Source: Adiantum capillus-veneris (Eukaryota; Streptophyta; Polypodiopsida; Polypodiales; Pteridaceae). Taken from it: DNA of 51,500 bases. Below, in pieces: positions 10,453 to 20,932 of this stretch. The stretch spans positions 146,429,350-146,480,849 of the forward strand of contig CM043949.1 of assembly GCA_014529385.2 (NCBI GenBank). Reading direction: 5' to 3'. The notes under the pieces were generated by a model. The model ran no database searches, was not told where the DNA came from, and saw only the letters and a program-made list of their open reading frames with translations. The stretch's first letter is position 1. Every line of letters begins with the position of its first letter. The position numbers and the translations under genes were made by a program.

Positions 10453-12051
10453 AAGGTGACAGTAAAGGCATTGACTTCAAAGCCACAACAAGATGTGGAA
10501 CCTATTGTAGATGCTTATGTAAGGGGTAGGAAGGTATCCAATGTGTATGTTGATGGTGGAGCACAAATGTGTGTGATCACGGAAAGAGCCATGAATAGAC
10601 TAGGGCTTGAAATCACTAAATCCTCTAATTGTCAAGCTAGGCTGGCCAACAATGCAAGTGTAAAGTGCCTAGGGATCATCGAGAATGTAAAAGTTTCTGT
10701 ATGTAATATAGATGCACGTGTGGACATGTATGTTATGCCAGCCAAGGGGGAGGGCTATCCCATCATCCTAGGGAGGCCTTGGCTCATTGCTGTAAATGCA
10801 GATCAAAAATGGGGACGAGGACAATTGATTCTCAAAAAGGGGCAACATGTAGTATACGATTGGCATGAAGGAAAGCAGCTCGACATCAACTATGAGACCA
10901 CGGCTGATGAAGAAAGTGAAGAGAGTTTTGGCTCAAGCGACGAGGAAAGTTCAAACACTACATCCAATAGCGAAGAAGAATCATCTTTGGAGGTAATGGG
11001 AATCATCTTCAACACATCAAAAACTCCATCAATAGAGGTTGACCCAACAAAGGAGCAAACAAAGGATGACAAAGGTGACCACAAGCACTTTGAAGACTTT
11101 GAGAGGATGCTTGCAAAAGATCTTACCCCTGAGGAGAAGCGGTCCTACATCGATATGCTCAAGAGGTATCCCAATTTTTTTATCACTGATTACTCACAAA
11201 TTAGAGGTGTGGATGTTATAGAGCATGGCATAGAATTACAACCAGGTACTAAACCTGTGGCTCAAAAGCTAAGGCGCCTAGGAAAAATACAACAAGAGGC
11301 ACTTTTGACAGAGGTTAACCGACTCCTCAAAGCTGGTTTCATTTATCCTGTGTCTAACTCTGAGTGGGTGTCCCCAATTGTAGTAACCCCTAAAAAGAAC
11401 GGAAAATGGAGGGTCTGTGTTGACTACAAACCGCTCAATGCTGCAACAAAGAGGGATCATTTTCCTCTTCCTTTCCAAGATGAAATCTTAAACGAAGTAG
11501 CCGGCTATGAATGTTACACAGTGTGTGATGGGTATTCAGGGTATTTTCAAATCAGAATAGCAGAAGAAGATCAGTTAAAAACCACTTTCATCACACCTTG
11601 GGGTTGCTTTGCCTATAGAGTGATGCCATTTGGGCTCACAAATGCTCCTAGTACCTTTATAAGGTTTACAACTCTTGTCTTTCAGCCCTTCTTTGGAAAG
11701 TCAATTAGGGTTTTTATGGATGACTTCTGTATCTATAGTAGCCAAAGACTTCATTGCCAAAAAGTTGAGGAGGGGCTTAGGAGGCTTCATCAATTTGGGG
11801 GACAGCTTAATCCTGAGAAGTGTCACATTGCAGAGTCACAAGTGGTATTGCTAGGTCATGTGGTTTCTTTGCAAGGAATTCAAGTGGATCCATCAAAAGT
11901 AAATGCTCTCTTGTCACTACAACCACCAACGACAACCAAGGAGCTCATGACTTTCAACCACAAAGTAAGGTACATGTCTCGTTTCATTCACCTTCTAGCG
12001 GAAGCTATTGCACCTTTGCACAAGCTAGCAAACAAACCCACATTTGAATGA
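10453..12051 (+). pseudogene. Copy 2 protease, RT and start of RNase H
   Basis: This is the same frame as gag. The aspartic protease active site DGGA is near residue 475 counted from the gag start, with the IILGRPWL motif further on. An acidic Ser/Glu-rich linker follows. RT has KKNGKWRVCVDYKPLN, MPFGLTNAPSTF and the FMDD catalytic box (Asp pair near residues 864-865). A region that in most Ty3 elements reads FLGKVRYISRF is FNHKVRYMSRF here. The segment ends at TGA 12049-12051, where copy 1 has TGG (Trp), so this is one G-to-A nonsense change. The frame is otherwise open. Confidence 0.92.
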
Positions 12052-13362
12052 AGAGAGGAACACGAATTATGCTTTACTGAAGTAAAGGGTATTCTCAACT
12101 CTCTTCCAACAATAATGCCACCAAATCCAAAGGATACATATTACATCACGCCAAGTGTAGGAATGGAGGCCATCGGTGTAGTTATCATGCAAAAAGACCC
12201 AAAAACATGCTACATGAGGCCAGTATACTTTGCAAGCAAAGTCATGACCGCTGCAGAGAAGGGCTACACCGATATGGAGAAGGTGGTATTCACAATTATG
12301 TTTGCGGTAAGAAAGTTCCGATCATATCTCTTACCTGCACCATTTGTCATTCTCACCATGGAAAACAATTTACCATATGTTGTGCAACACATGAGCCTCT
12401 CATCTAGGATAGCCAAATGGGTTATAGAACTTCAAGAGTTCGAATACACTTTTCTTGTGGAAGATAGCACAAGGGCAGGTCTTGCAGACATTCTCACATA
12501 CAAAGTGAGAGAAAGGAAAGAGTCACCAAAGGCAGGAGACAAAGCTACACCACAAAATAATGAGGAGGAGATGGACAATGCACACATTTTGTGCTTTGAT
12601 GGAGCTTACCGACGACAACACGATAAGGCAGCAGGGGGGGTTCTTATTCTAAGTCCACAAAGAGAAGTTCTTGTTAAGAAAGGTATCACCTTGGAAAATG
12701 TTCATTCTAATAATGAGGCTGAGTATGTCACCTTAAAGTTGGGGCTTGAAGAATGCAGAAAACTTGGCATCGAAAGACTTATAATAAGAGGTGATTCCTT
12801 ACTAGTTATTAGGCAAATCCAAGGGATATGGAAGTGCAAGAACCCTACTCTAGTGGAGTGGCTTAGACAGGTGAAGGCTTTGATAAAGAACTTTGAAGCT
12901 ACACAGGTACAACATGTTGTGACAACCCTCAACAAGGAAGCAGATTATCTCGCCAATGAGAAACTTCAAATCATGGTGGGAGGTGTGAAGCTCTACGAAC
13001 CAAAGTACCAAGGCCAAGAGGAATTGAAGGACATCATATTTTTCCTCCAAACTGGTGAGTGCCCTAAACACTTGGATAAAGTGCAAAGGCATAGATTGGT
13101 AAAAAAGGCAACTCCTTACCAACTCATAGGAGATGATTTGTATCATAAAGGGAAAGATTTGGTGCTAAGAAGGGTGCCCTCTGTTCAAGAAATAGAGAGA
13201 ATCCTCTTTTCATGCCATGATGATGTCTGTGGGGGTCATTTTTCTCATGATATTACAAACAGGAAGATTTTGCAAGCAGGGTTTGTTTGGCCAAGTCTAC
13301 ACCGTGATGTCCAGCATTGGTGTAAGTCATGCAAAGGTTGTCAGATTGCTGGAAATCGATGA
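12052..13362 (+). pseudogene. Copy 2 RNase H, second RNase H, integrase zinc finger
   Basis: Continuing in frame, the Ty3 RNase H (YFASKVMTAAEKGYTDMEK, VRKFRSYLL) is followed by a linker and a second RNase H. Its acidic residues sit in FDGAY (near residue 1157), NNEAEY, RGDSLL and NKEADYLAN. The DEDD set is therefore complete and the layout fits the Tat group. The integrase zinc finger (CHDDVCGGHFSHD ... WCKSCKGCQ) closes the segment. TGA at 13360-13362 replaces an Arg codon (CGA in copy 1), which is a C-to-T change at a CpG. Confidence 0.92.
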
Positions 13363-14433
13363 CTCACTTACGAACCTCGAGTTCCAATAATTTCGTATGG
13401 TCCTTTTGAGAAGTGGGGTGTGGATGCAATAGGCCCCTTACCTCGCACATCTACCGGGAAGGTCTTCATCATTGTGGGAGTTGATTACATGACACGATGG
13501 GCGGAGGCAGCAAGTACAACACGAATTACAGCTGAGGAGGTATCAAAATTTATCTTTGATCACATATGCAGTAGATTCGGCACACCACTAGAGATTTTGT
13601 CAGATCGTGGTCCAGGGTTTAGAGCAGAGCTCCTAGATAATCTTTTGGCAAAGTTAAAAGTCAAACATTTGCATTCTACACCTTACTACCCTCAGTGCAA
13701 TGGGTTGGTTGAAAAGGTGAATGGAATGATATGTAAGATCATTTCTAAGCAGGTTGCAGATCGACCAAACAACTGGGATCTCCATTTGACCGCAGCTCTA
13801 TGGGCATACAGAACATCTTTCAAGGTATCTACTCAATTCACTCCTTTTCATTTGGTATATGGACAGGAGGCACTCCTTCCTATTGAGGTGGAGATTGCAA
13901 GCCTACGCATTCTCTCACGGGGAGCAAAGAGGCCAAAAGAAGCTTTGCAGGAAAGAATTTTAGATCCTCAACGACTTGAGCTTGATAGAGAAGAGTCCAT
14001 CGACTATTACATTGCCCAAGCCACAAGCCAAAGAGACAAAATCAACAAGAAGCTCAAGGGGAAAGGATTGAAGGAAGGTATGTTGGTTCTTCGCTATGAT
14101 AATCGACTTGATACTCGACTTGACAAAAAGTTTTTGCAAAGATGGGAGGGACCTTTCATGATAAAAACAAAGTTTGGGAATGGTAGTTACAGATTAGCAG
14201 ATTTATTAGGAAAACTCCACAAGACCAGAGTCAATGGATGGAGATTAAAGCCCTACTTTCAACGTATCAATCCGTTGATAGGAAGTCATCTACCTACATT
14301 GTCTAAGCTCCAAATTGGCATGGCTCCCTTCGGCTTGGCAAATTCTCCACCTATTTTTAAAGCTTTGATGTGCAACGAAGAACCAGCCTTGGAATCTCAA
14401 CATACCCAAGGCAACCCTCCCATCTCCGATTGA
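13363..14433 (+). pseudogene. Copy 2 integrase core and C-terminus
   Basis: This is the same frame after the third nonsense codon. The catalytic triad is complete: Asp in GVDAIGP (near residue 1432), Asp in SDRGPGF (1492) and Glu in NGLVEKVNG (1528), giving the D,D35E spacing. The C-terminal part has the KFLQRWEGPFMI strand motif and a family-specific tail (MAPFGLANSPPIFKALM) also present in copy 1. It ends at TGA 14431-14433. Without the three stops the gag-pol frame would be about 1767 codons. Confidence 0.92.
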
Positions 14434-14610
14434 GGTAATGAAAAGCAGGTCTAATGGAGTAAAAGAGTGTATATCACTCCTCCTTTTTTTAGAAAAATAA
14501 GAAAAAAAGAAAAAAAAAGAAGAAAAAAAAAGAAAGAAAAGAAAAAGGAAAAAAATCTTTTGTTTCATCTAGGAGCATGAATGATCCTAGATGAAGGGGG
14601 AGGGCTAATA
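14434..14610 (+). other. 3' untranslated A/G-rich tract and polypurine tract
   Basis: After the pol stop there is a long A/G-rich run (about 14495-14550). The likely polypurine tract GAAGGGGGAGGG follows at 14593-14604, just before the 3' LTR. It would prime plus-strand DNA synthesis. Confidence 0.75.
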
Positions 14611-16595
14611 TGAGTAGCGTTAAATGGTAACCTTGCATTTGCACTACATTTCTACTCAAATGTATATATTTTTTATCAAAGTTTTAACATAGTGTTCATT
14701 CTCTCTTTCCGTAATAGCCTTTTTCCATACAAACACCTTACCCTTATTAGATCTTTATGCATTTACATCATATTTCTTTCTTCATGCTGAATGTAAATAG
14801 TAAACTTAATTCTACTCTCCTAATTTTTTTACTGTATATTCTTTTAACTAATTACCTTTACTAATTTAAATAGCTATCTACATCCCATAATTTGTAAATA
14901 AATAATTTATGGGCACTTATCTTACCCATCTTCTCTCAAGGGTAGGGTTAACCTTGTAGGCCTTCCCTTCCCCACCACTATGTGACCCAACTTTTGGATC
15001 ATTTACTTGTGTTGGTCAAAAAATCTTAAATATAATGTATATCCCCAATAAATCAAACTTTATTGGAGCCTACCTCATTTGTTTAAGGTGGATTCCCTTT
15101 TGAAAAAGCATGCTACACCTTGGATGCATGCTAAAGGGCCCCTACAAGGAGACTTGGTTCAAAAGGCGTTTTGGATGCATCTTGAACGCCTTAGATCATG
15201 GGTATACTTGAGGAACACTCCAAAATCAGCTTAAACACTTTGAGAAGGTCAACTTTGCCTTTTACAGCACCCAATTTTGAGTTACAGGCTGAAAGTTATG
15301 GTGAAAACAAGGTGCTGTGGACACTGTTACTGCAGGTCAAAGTTACAATCAGGTAAACCACAAAGGTGAAAAGTTTTCTTGACTTCTTCAACATTCTAAA
15401 ATACCAATGGGGAGTTAAAAACCACTTGCATGTGGAGGGGTCGGCTCAAGATGCTTCCAGAGACACAACAAACAAGATGGGGACACTCTGCAGGAGCCAC
15501 TGGAGGGACATCATGGTGGGGCCCACATACATTATCAACCCTTATGGAGCCTCCACGACCTAAAAGGCTATTTTTAATGAAAAATTAAGTCCCTTATTTT
15601 CATAATTGAAGGAATGGTCAAAAGGGAACCTAACTATGGTTAATCACCTACCCTAGTCAAGTTTAACCTAACCCAAGGTCTTGTACAGCTATAAAAAGGC
15701 CCTTTGGCAAGCACAAAAATACACACACCTACTCCATTGCTGCAAATAAGCTCCTCTAAGGTTAGGGAATCCCTAATCTCTCTCTCTCCTCTTGTCTCCC
15801 TATCCATTTCCTAAGCTCGCTATCATAAGCGGCACCATAGAGAGAGCATCAATATGCTATTCCTACCATTCTCTTGCAAATATTTCTCTTACCATACTCA
15901 TCCCTAAATAAGGATTGTAGATTCTATATAAGAGCAAGGATATCAAGTTCAATGATCTATCTCATGGTTTGATCAACAAATCGTTGCAATTGGGATGTCG
16001 TCGTCACACTTTTGCTCTAAACGCATGTAAAATTGGTAAGCATATCTTGGAATCTTCTCATATTTTGTGCTCATTGGGTTGCTTGTTTGTTGAGAAAGTT
16101 TTTTGTGCACCATGGTGTCTATTTGCTTGGCTTCTCTCCTTATGTTGTGTGTAAGTAAGTCTTGGGGCTGCATAGATGGAGAAGAGCTCTCTATGCATGC
16201 CGCCTTATGTGTGTAAGTAGTCTCTTCTTTTGGGAAAGGAAAGGAGTTGTCAAGTATTTGTGCATTATGGTGTTTTGAGTTTTGAGGTTTTGTGCTTGCT
16301 TTTCTTAGAAAGTATATGAGCACTAATATGGTGAAGGTCAATCTTTGCATGTGAGTTTGTGGAGTGTTCAAAGGGATTGCTTAAGGAGTGTGTGTTGAAT
16401 GGTTGAAGGGCATTTTGTGTTGAAGCACATAAGGAAGGTGTGAGTGTGTGTGTGTTGTATATGGTTTGTTTTGGTTTCCTTCTTTCTCCATAAAAGAGGG
16501 TGGTGCCCCTAAGAAATATGCGTGTGTAGGGTCTCACGGAGTGGTTTTCTGGTGGGAGCCTTGAGTTGAGCCCCATCTCAAAAAATCCGCTCTCA
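14611..16595 (+). repeat. Copy 2 3' LTR
   Basis: This is a direct repeat of 6483-8515 with scattered base changes and a much shorter TG run (16445-16455). It starts TGAGTAGCGT and ends CGCTCTCA. The next base resumes the interrupted LTR of copy 1. Confidence 0.93.
15690..15698 (+). promoter_or_regulatory. TATA-like box in copy 2 3' LTR
   Basis: TATAAAAAG duplicates the 5' LTR box. From here transcription would run rightward into copy 1 LTR sequence and antisense to the LINE ORF1 (18213-18992). Confidence 0.5.
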
Positions 16596-18212
16596 TCGTG
16601 ACACAAATAAAAATCACCATGAGAGGTAGCCACATGCATATGTAATGAAGAAAAAGAGAGTTGGAGTGAAAAATTTCTTTAGACCAATTGAATAAGTGTG
16701 GAGAAACAAACCAATGGTAAATTGAGAATAGAACACTTACTTGATTTCTCCCACACCTTTTAAGGGGAAGACAGACGCTGGCTAACCATCACGAATTGCG
16801 ATACTTGAAAGTTTTGAAGATGATTTCATGATCATTAACATAACCATGAGAGAGATCATGATGTATTTACAAGTTATTGAGGTGCTACAAATGATTTATT
16901 GGGTTAATGGAGTAAGAGATTGTAGAATGGAAAGAGTGGAGAATAGAGTTGCACTTCCTCCAAAGAGGAGGGTTAGGAGGGAGTATGTGAAAGAGGGAGA
17001 GTTGGGGTTTCCTCTACTATTGATCAAGAAATAACATGAAGTTGAAAATATAGGTGTGTGTCCTTGAGTCTCTCCAAGGGGGGCTATTTATAGTTGTGTA
17101 GGAGTGGGATTATGCTACACTTAATTAGAGTAAGTGATTAGACCTAATTAAGTGTCCTTTGACCACTCATTGAAAATTGGACATAAAAGGGACTATTTAT
17201 TCACCAAAAATATCATTTTAGACTGTGAAGGCTCCATAGTGGTGCATAATGTAGGAGGGCCCCACCATGAGGCCCTACGGGTGGCTCCTGCGGGGTATCT
17301 CAACTTGTCTGTCTTGGCATTTAGAAAGCATCTTTAGGTTGGTCCCATCACATGCAAGTGACCTTGAAAACTCATTGCTCTTCTAGAAGATGAGTAGGGG
17401 AAAAATAAGATCTCACCCTCTTGATTTACTTGATTTACAGTTCCCTTTTGTTGCGAATCTGACAGATTTACACTATTTTGACCATAACTTTTTAGCTGTA
17501 GCTCGGAATGACAGGCTTCAAAAGGAAAAATTGACCTTCTCAACATGTTTGATATGAATTTGGACTATTCTTCATGCCCATGCACCAAGGAATTCGGTTT
17601 GGAAGGTCCACAGTAGGCTAGGGAACCTTTTGCTTCCAAGTCTTCTTGTATGGGCCCTTTGCTTGTATGCATCCAAGGGGAATCATGCTTTTTCAAAAGG
17701 CTATGATGCTTAAACAAATAGAGGAGGGCCCAATATTATTGTCTTGTGAAAAGAATATACAATTGGAGTCTTTTTGAAAGGAGAGAAACTATATGTATAT
17801 TCTTAAGAGATATTGGGCCACCTATGTAGGGGGCATAGAAGACTTGTAGAGAGGGACCATAATCTTTGGTAAAGACAAGTGGAGAGTTGATTTCCATGGG
17901 AATTTATCTATATGGGGTGGAAGATGGATATATTATTCACAAGAGGTAAGAAAGTTTGGGGGTATATAGTTGGTTATTGTATGCTTATTCTATTTATAAA
18001 GCAAAAAGAAAAGGGTGGTAATATAAATATATGACTAAGGTGACATTTTTGGGAAGAGTATAATGTATGTGTCGCCACAAAGGTTAAACGAAGAGGGGGA
18101 ATTTACTCTAGATAACTTAATAGCGTAGAAAAATATATACACATATGAGGAAGAGGACGTTGAGTAGGCTGACAAATGTTGCAAAAAGATGGTTACCATT
18201 TTATGCTACTCA
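16596..18212 (-). repeat. Copy 1 5' LTR, U3-side fragment
   Basis: The reverse complement resembles the first three quarters of the copy 2 LTR. Matching blocks include GGCTCCATA and GGGCCCCACCATGA around 17229-17273, a TATA region at 17084, and the terminus GGTTACC...GCTACTCA ending at 18212. It is clearly more diverged than the two LTRs of copy 2 are from each other. Together with 6037-6482 it makes an LTR of about 2063 bp. Confidence 0.85.
17084..17092 (-). promoter_or_regulatory. TATA-like box in copy 1 LTR
   Basis: On the minus strand this reads TATAAATAG, at the place equivalent to TATAAAAAG of copy 2. Confidence 0.45.
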
Positions 18213-18992
18213 GTAGATCCAACCATTGTCAAGGATGATCTTTCTCTTTACCTCATCAGCCATGGTACATACAATAGGTCTTTCTCCCGAGCGAGGGACT
18301 CCTTGTTTTCCAACTCGATGTGCACCATAAGCCATGATTCCTGACATGCCAAAGTGTGTAGCAAAAAACTCTTCAATAGCAACTGCAAGAGATTGGGGTG
18401 TTTCCATGCTTTCCTCCTTGATTCCACGAATGACGATGTTCTTTGAGTGTTTTTGTCGTTCGTGCAATTCTTGAGTGTCCACATTCTCTACATTCTTTGC
18501 TTGGACAACGGCTTGCATGATAGGATATGTAGAAACCACATTATCCTTACATATATCAGCCCATGATTTGGATGCATTTCTCATCTCACATACATCATGT
18601 CGTATTGTATCTATTGTTTCCTCTTTCAATACATGATCACTCTCAACTTTGCTCAAGCACTCTTTCAATACATTCATGTCAACAAGAGAGCGTTTACATT
18701 CTTGAGCTTTATTCTCAAGATGCATCAAGCGTGTTGTTTGCATTTCAAGAAGCTTCTTGAGGTGCTCATTCTCCACAACGAGAACTCTTAAAGTACCATT
18801 CTCCATTGCAAGTCCGCGCAACTCTTCATCTTGTTTGTTGACGGTTTCTTGTAACGAGATCAAGTAAGCCATGATCATTGCTTCTGTTGTTGTAGATGAT
18901 GTGGTTGGATTAGCATCCAAATTTCTTGGAGATTTTGCATCATTCTCCATGGCGAGTGTGGCTTTTCCACCCTTGCGAGTTTTGTCTGACAT
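18213..18992 (-). pseudogene. L1-like LINE ORF1 (coiled coil plus RRM-like domain), truncated
   Basis: The ATG at 18992 (MSDKTRKGG) opens about 260 codons. A long heptad-rich, Leu/Glu/Lys-rich segment looks like a coiled coil. It is followed by NIVIRGIKEE, a helix (EFFATHF), AHRVGK and RPIVCTM, the pattern of the RRM-like domain of L1 ORF1 proteins. Such proteins bind the LINE RNA as trimers. The frame is cut at 18212 by the LTR of copy 1, and the stop codon is supplied by the first bases of that LTR. The remaining LINE sequence should lie beyond the far side of copy 1, left of the window. The first five bases after the LTR, GTAGA, are the probable target duplicate. Confidence 0.8.
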
Positions 18993-19213
18993 TGCCTTCA
19001 AGTCGGCAACAAAAACGAAAAGTTTTGATAGTTTTTTCAGTTCTGAGATGCTGTTACAGAAAAGCCTTCCATTACACAGAAAAATTCTGTCTTCACATCA
19101 ATGCGTAGGGGGCTTCGTGCTCTTCGATTGAAGCTATAGATCACGTAAATCGGAGTTCGGATGAGCAAGTTATGGTCAAAAGAGTGAACTGCTGTCTACT
19201 AGGTCAAAAAATG

Positions 19214-19215
<2 letters not shown>
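18993..19215. other. Probable 5' leader of the LINE ORF1, no gene seen
   Basis: Sequence upstream of the LINE ORF1 on the minus strand. I see no coding pattern here. Confidence 0.3.

Positions 19216-19295
<80 letters not shown>
19216..19295. repeat. (GA)n microsatellite, about 80 bp
   Basis: This is an uninterrupted GA run. Reading frames through it (Ser-Leu repeats on the minus strand) are artefacts of the repeat. Confidence 0.97.
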
Positions 19296-19296
<1 letters not shown>

Positions 19297-19647
19297 ATGA
19301 GCCCGAGACCAGCCAAGGGGAGGGTCTCACGGCTAGTGGACAACTAGCAAGAGGGAGATAAGGCGAGTCCAAGGCGGCCCAAAGGTCCAAGACAAGCAAG
19401 CAGGGGAGCATGTAATAGAGGTGTCAAATGAGAGAGAGAGGGAGCCTATCCGAGAGGTGTCCACAAAGCCAAAAGGGCAAGTGCAAGGGCGGACAAAGAG
19501 CAAAGAAGTGTGCACCATGCAGTTGCCAAAAATAAACTGTGCCAAGTGGTGACCATGCAAAGCAAGTTCCAAATGAAGCTGCAAGTGAAGTGCACGAGAT
19601 GAAAAGCTCACCCATTATTTCTTTTTTAGGTCTCCTAGACACACCCC

Positions 19648-19656
19648 TATAAAAGG
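19648..19656 (+). promoter_or_regulatory. TATA-like box of a decayed LTR
   Basis: TATAAAAGG lies about 510 bases upstream of a primer-binding-like site (20164). The left border of the LTR was not found, and the right border is probably near 20156. Confidence 0.4.
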
Positions 19657-20163
19657 AGGTAGACGTTCATTTTTTGGGGTCTTTGACCAAGGTGTTTTTT
19701 TTGCCAAAGAGAGTTATTGGAGGTTTGCAAGCCTATATATTGCAAGCTTGCCATTGGAGCTGCATACTTGATTGTACTATCTCCCTATGCAATACTACCA
19801 AGCATTTGCCCCTATTTCTTGTGTTGCTTCTCCCCATCCCCCTCCTTTTCTCTCGCTCTTTGTGTACTTGCCAGTGCTTGCAGAGGGTTTGCCTGCAACT
19901 TGAAGGGTGTTACCAAGAGGGCAGAATTGGGGTGTCTTGTGAGTCGGAAAGGGTGAGTTGAGCAGTGTGGGTGTGTTTGTGCTGTAAGGTGTTTTTGCAA
20001 GGTATGAGACAATTGTTTTGTGTGCTAAAGTGGAGCTGTTAGTGCAAATTATCCAATTTGAAGGTGTTATTAGAGAGGTTAGGGGTGCTGTGGAATCCCT
20101 CTGCTATAGAGAGACAAACATTTTGTGTGTTGGGTGTGTTCCCTATTCCCCCTCTCCATCTTC

Positions 20164-20180
20164 TGGTGCCCCCATGGAGG
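20164..20180 (+). promoter_or_regulatory. Primer-binding-like site of gag element
   Basis: TGGTGCCCCCATGGAGG matches the primer-binding site of copies 1 and 2 in all but two or three positions, and precedes a gag-like frame. Confidence 0.5.
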
Positions 20181-20270
20181 AGCTGTCTGATGCTCCAATT
20201 TGCGGTTTGAAGCGGTGTTTTTTAGCCGACAAAGTGGTTCGCTGATGGTCAAAGTGTTTGATGGTCGAGT

Positions 20271-20706
20271 TTGAAGCTGAGAGAGATAGTGAAGCCAGGA
20301 TTTGGCCCCATATTTATGAGTGTTGAAGATCTTGAGGATTGGTTAGCAGATTTCGAGTTATGGCTGTTGTCGATGCGTATGTCAACGGATGCAAACAAGT
20401 TGCAGATGGTGCCACCGTTAATGCGAGGAAGGCCAAGGTGTGGTTTGATGGTTTAAAGAGTGGTGATCCAGAATCATGGTGGCAAATATGGCAAAGTCAA
20501 TTTTTGGACAGTTTCGAGAGGTGATTACATCGGAAGAAGCTGGTGCAAGGATGAAGGCTGTACACCAGGATGTAAATAAAGATTTCTCCATTTTCATTGA
20601 GCAGTTTGAAGCTTGTTGGAAGCAGTTAGAGGTTGCTACTAGGGTCAAAAGCAATCAGTATTTGAAGTTGGTGGTGTCCTCTAGGTGTGTAGAGGTTAGC
20701 CCTTAA
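20271..20706 (+). pseudogene. Ty3-like gag (capsid) fragment, frameshifted
   Basis: Two overlapping frames together give a retrotransposon capsid pattern. The first holds EDLEDWLADFELWLLSM. After a shift near 20425 the second holds AKVWFDGLKSGDPESWWQIW, then SQFLDSF. After another shift comes EEAGARMKAVHQDVNKDFS and EQFEACWKQLE. There is no zinc knuckle, protease or pol after it, so this is a truncated or gag-only element. It follows a TATA-bearing, LTR-like stretch and a primer-binding-like site. The domain is assigned from the WF..L and W..F...F spacing of Ty3 gag, and the exact lineage is not clear. Confidence 0.55.
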
Positions 20707-20932
20707 GTTTTATGATGATTCGACATTAGCTTACCTTTTGGTGAGCATTGGCTTCATAGGGGTAGTGGTTACGTTTTCTTAGTGTGTTTCATTTGGTTTC
20801 CTTTGGTAGTGATTGTCTTATAAGGTTGTGTAGGTCATTGACAACCATCTATTTGTTTCCATGCACCTATGGGTCAAGCTTCATCCTTGGTTGACCTCTT
20901 GTTGTTTAGCCTAGTTCTCGCTTTGCTAGCAA
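20707..20932. other. No recognisable feature
   Basis: This lies between the gag fragment and the first LINE ORF2 similarity. I see neither a clear element border nor coding sequence. The LINE endonuclease expected here is missing. Confidence 0.4.

Larger units (their letters stand above)
6483..16595 (+). mobile_element. Ty3/Gypsy Tat-like LTR retrotransposon, copy 2 (full length)
   Basis: This is a complete 10.1-kb element: 5' LTR 6483-8515, primer-binding site 8522, two 70-codon leader ORFs, one gag-pol frame 9130-14433, a purine tract and 3' LTR 14611-16595. It inserted into the 5' LTR of copy 1 in opposite orientation. Its two LTRs are very alike by eye apart from a dinucleotide-repeat length difference, so it is younger than copy 1. 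No clean 5-bp target duplication is visible (GCCGT on the left, TCGTG on the right). The gag-pol frame has three in-frame stops and no frameshift. Confidence 0.93.
1..18212 (-). mobile_element. Ty3/Gypsy Tat-like LTR retrotransposon, copy 1 (split by copy 2)
   Basis: This minus-strand element runs from its 5' LTR start at 18212 to beyond the left edge. Copy 2 (6483-16595) interrupts it inside the 5' LTR. Order in the element's own direction: 5' LTR (18212-16596 joined to 6482-6037), primer-binding site, two 70-codon leader ORFs, gag-protease, RT, RNase H, a second RNase H and integrase. The second RNase H ahead of integrase is characteristic of the Tat group of plant Ty3 elements. The coding region is dead: it has a nonsense codon plus a frameshifting deletion near 3220-3250 and another nonsense codon at 1052. 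It sits inside a LINE ORF1 at 18213. The likely 5-bp target duplicate is GTAGA, but its partner is outside the window. Confidence 0.9.

Noticed and set aside
14434-14610. Possible env-like gene after pol
   Set aside because: Fewer than 180 bases lie between pol stop and 3' LTR, with no open frame of useful size.
19199-19411. Ser-Leu repeat protein on the minus strand
   Set aside because: It is a translation of the GA microsatellite.
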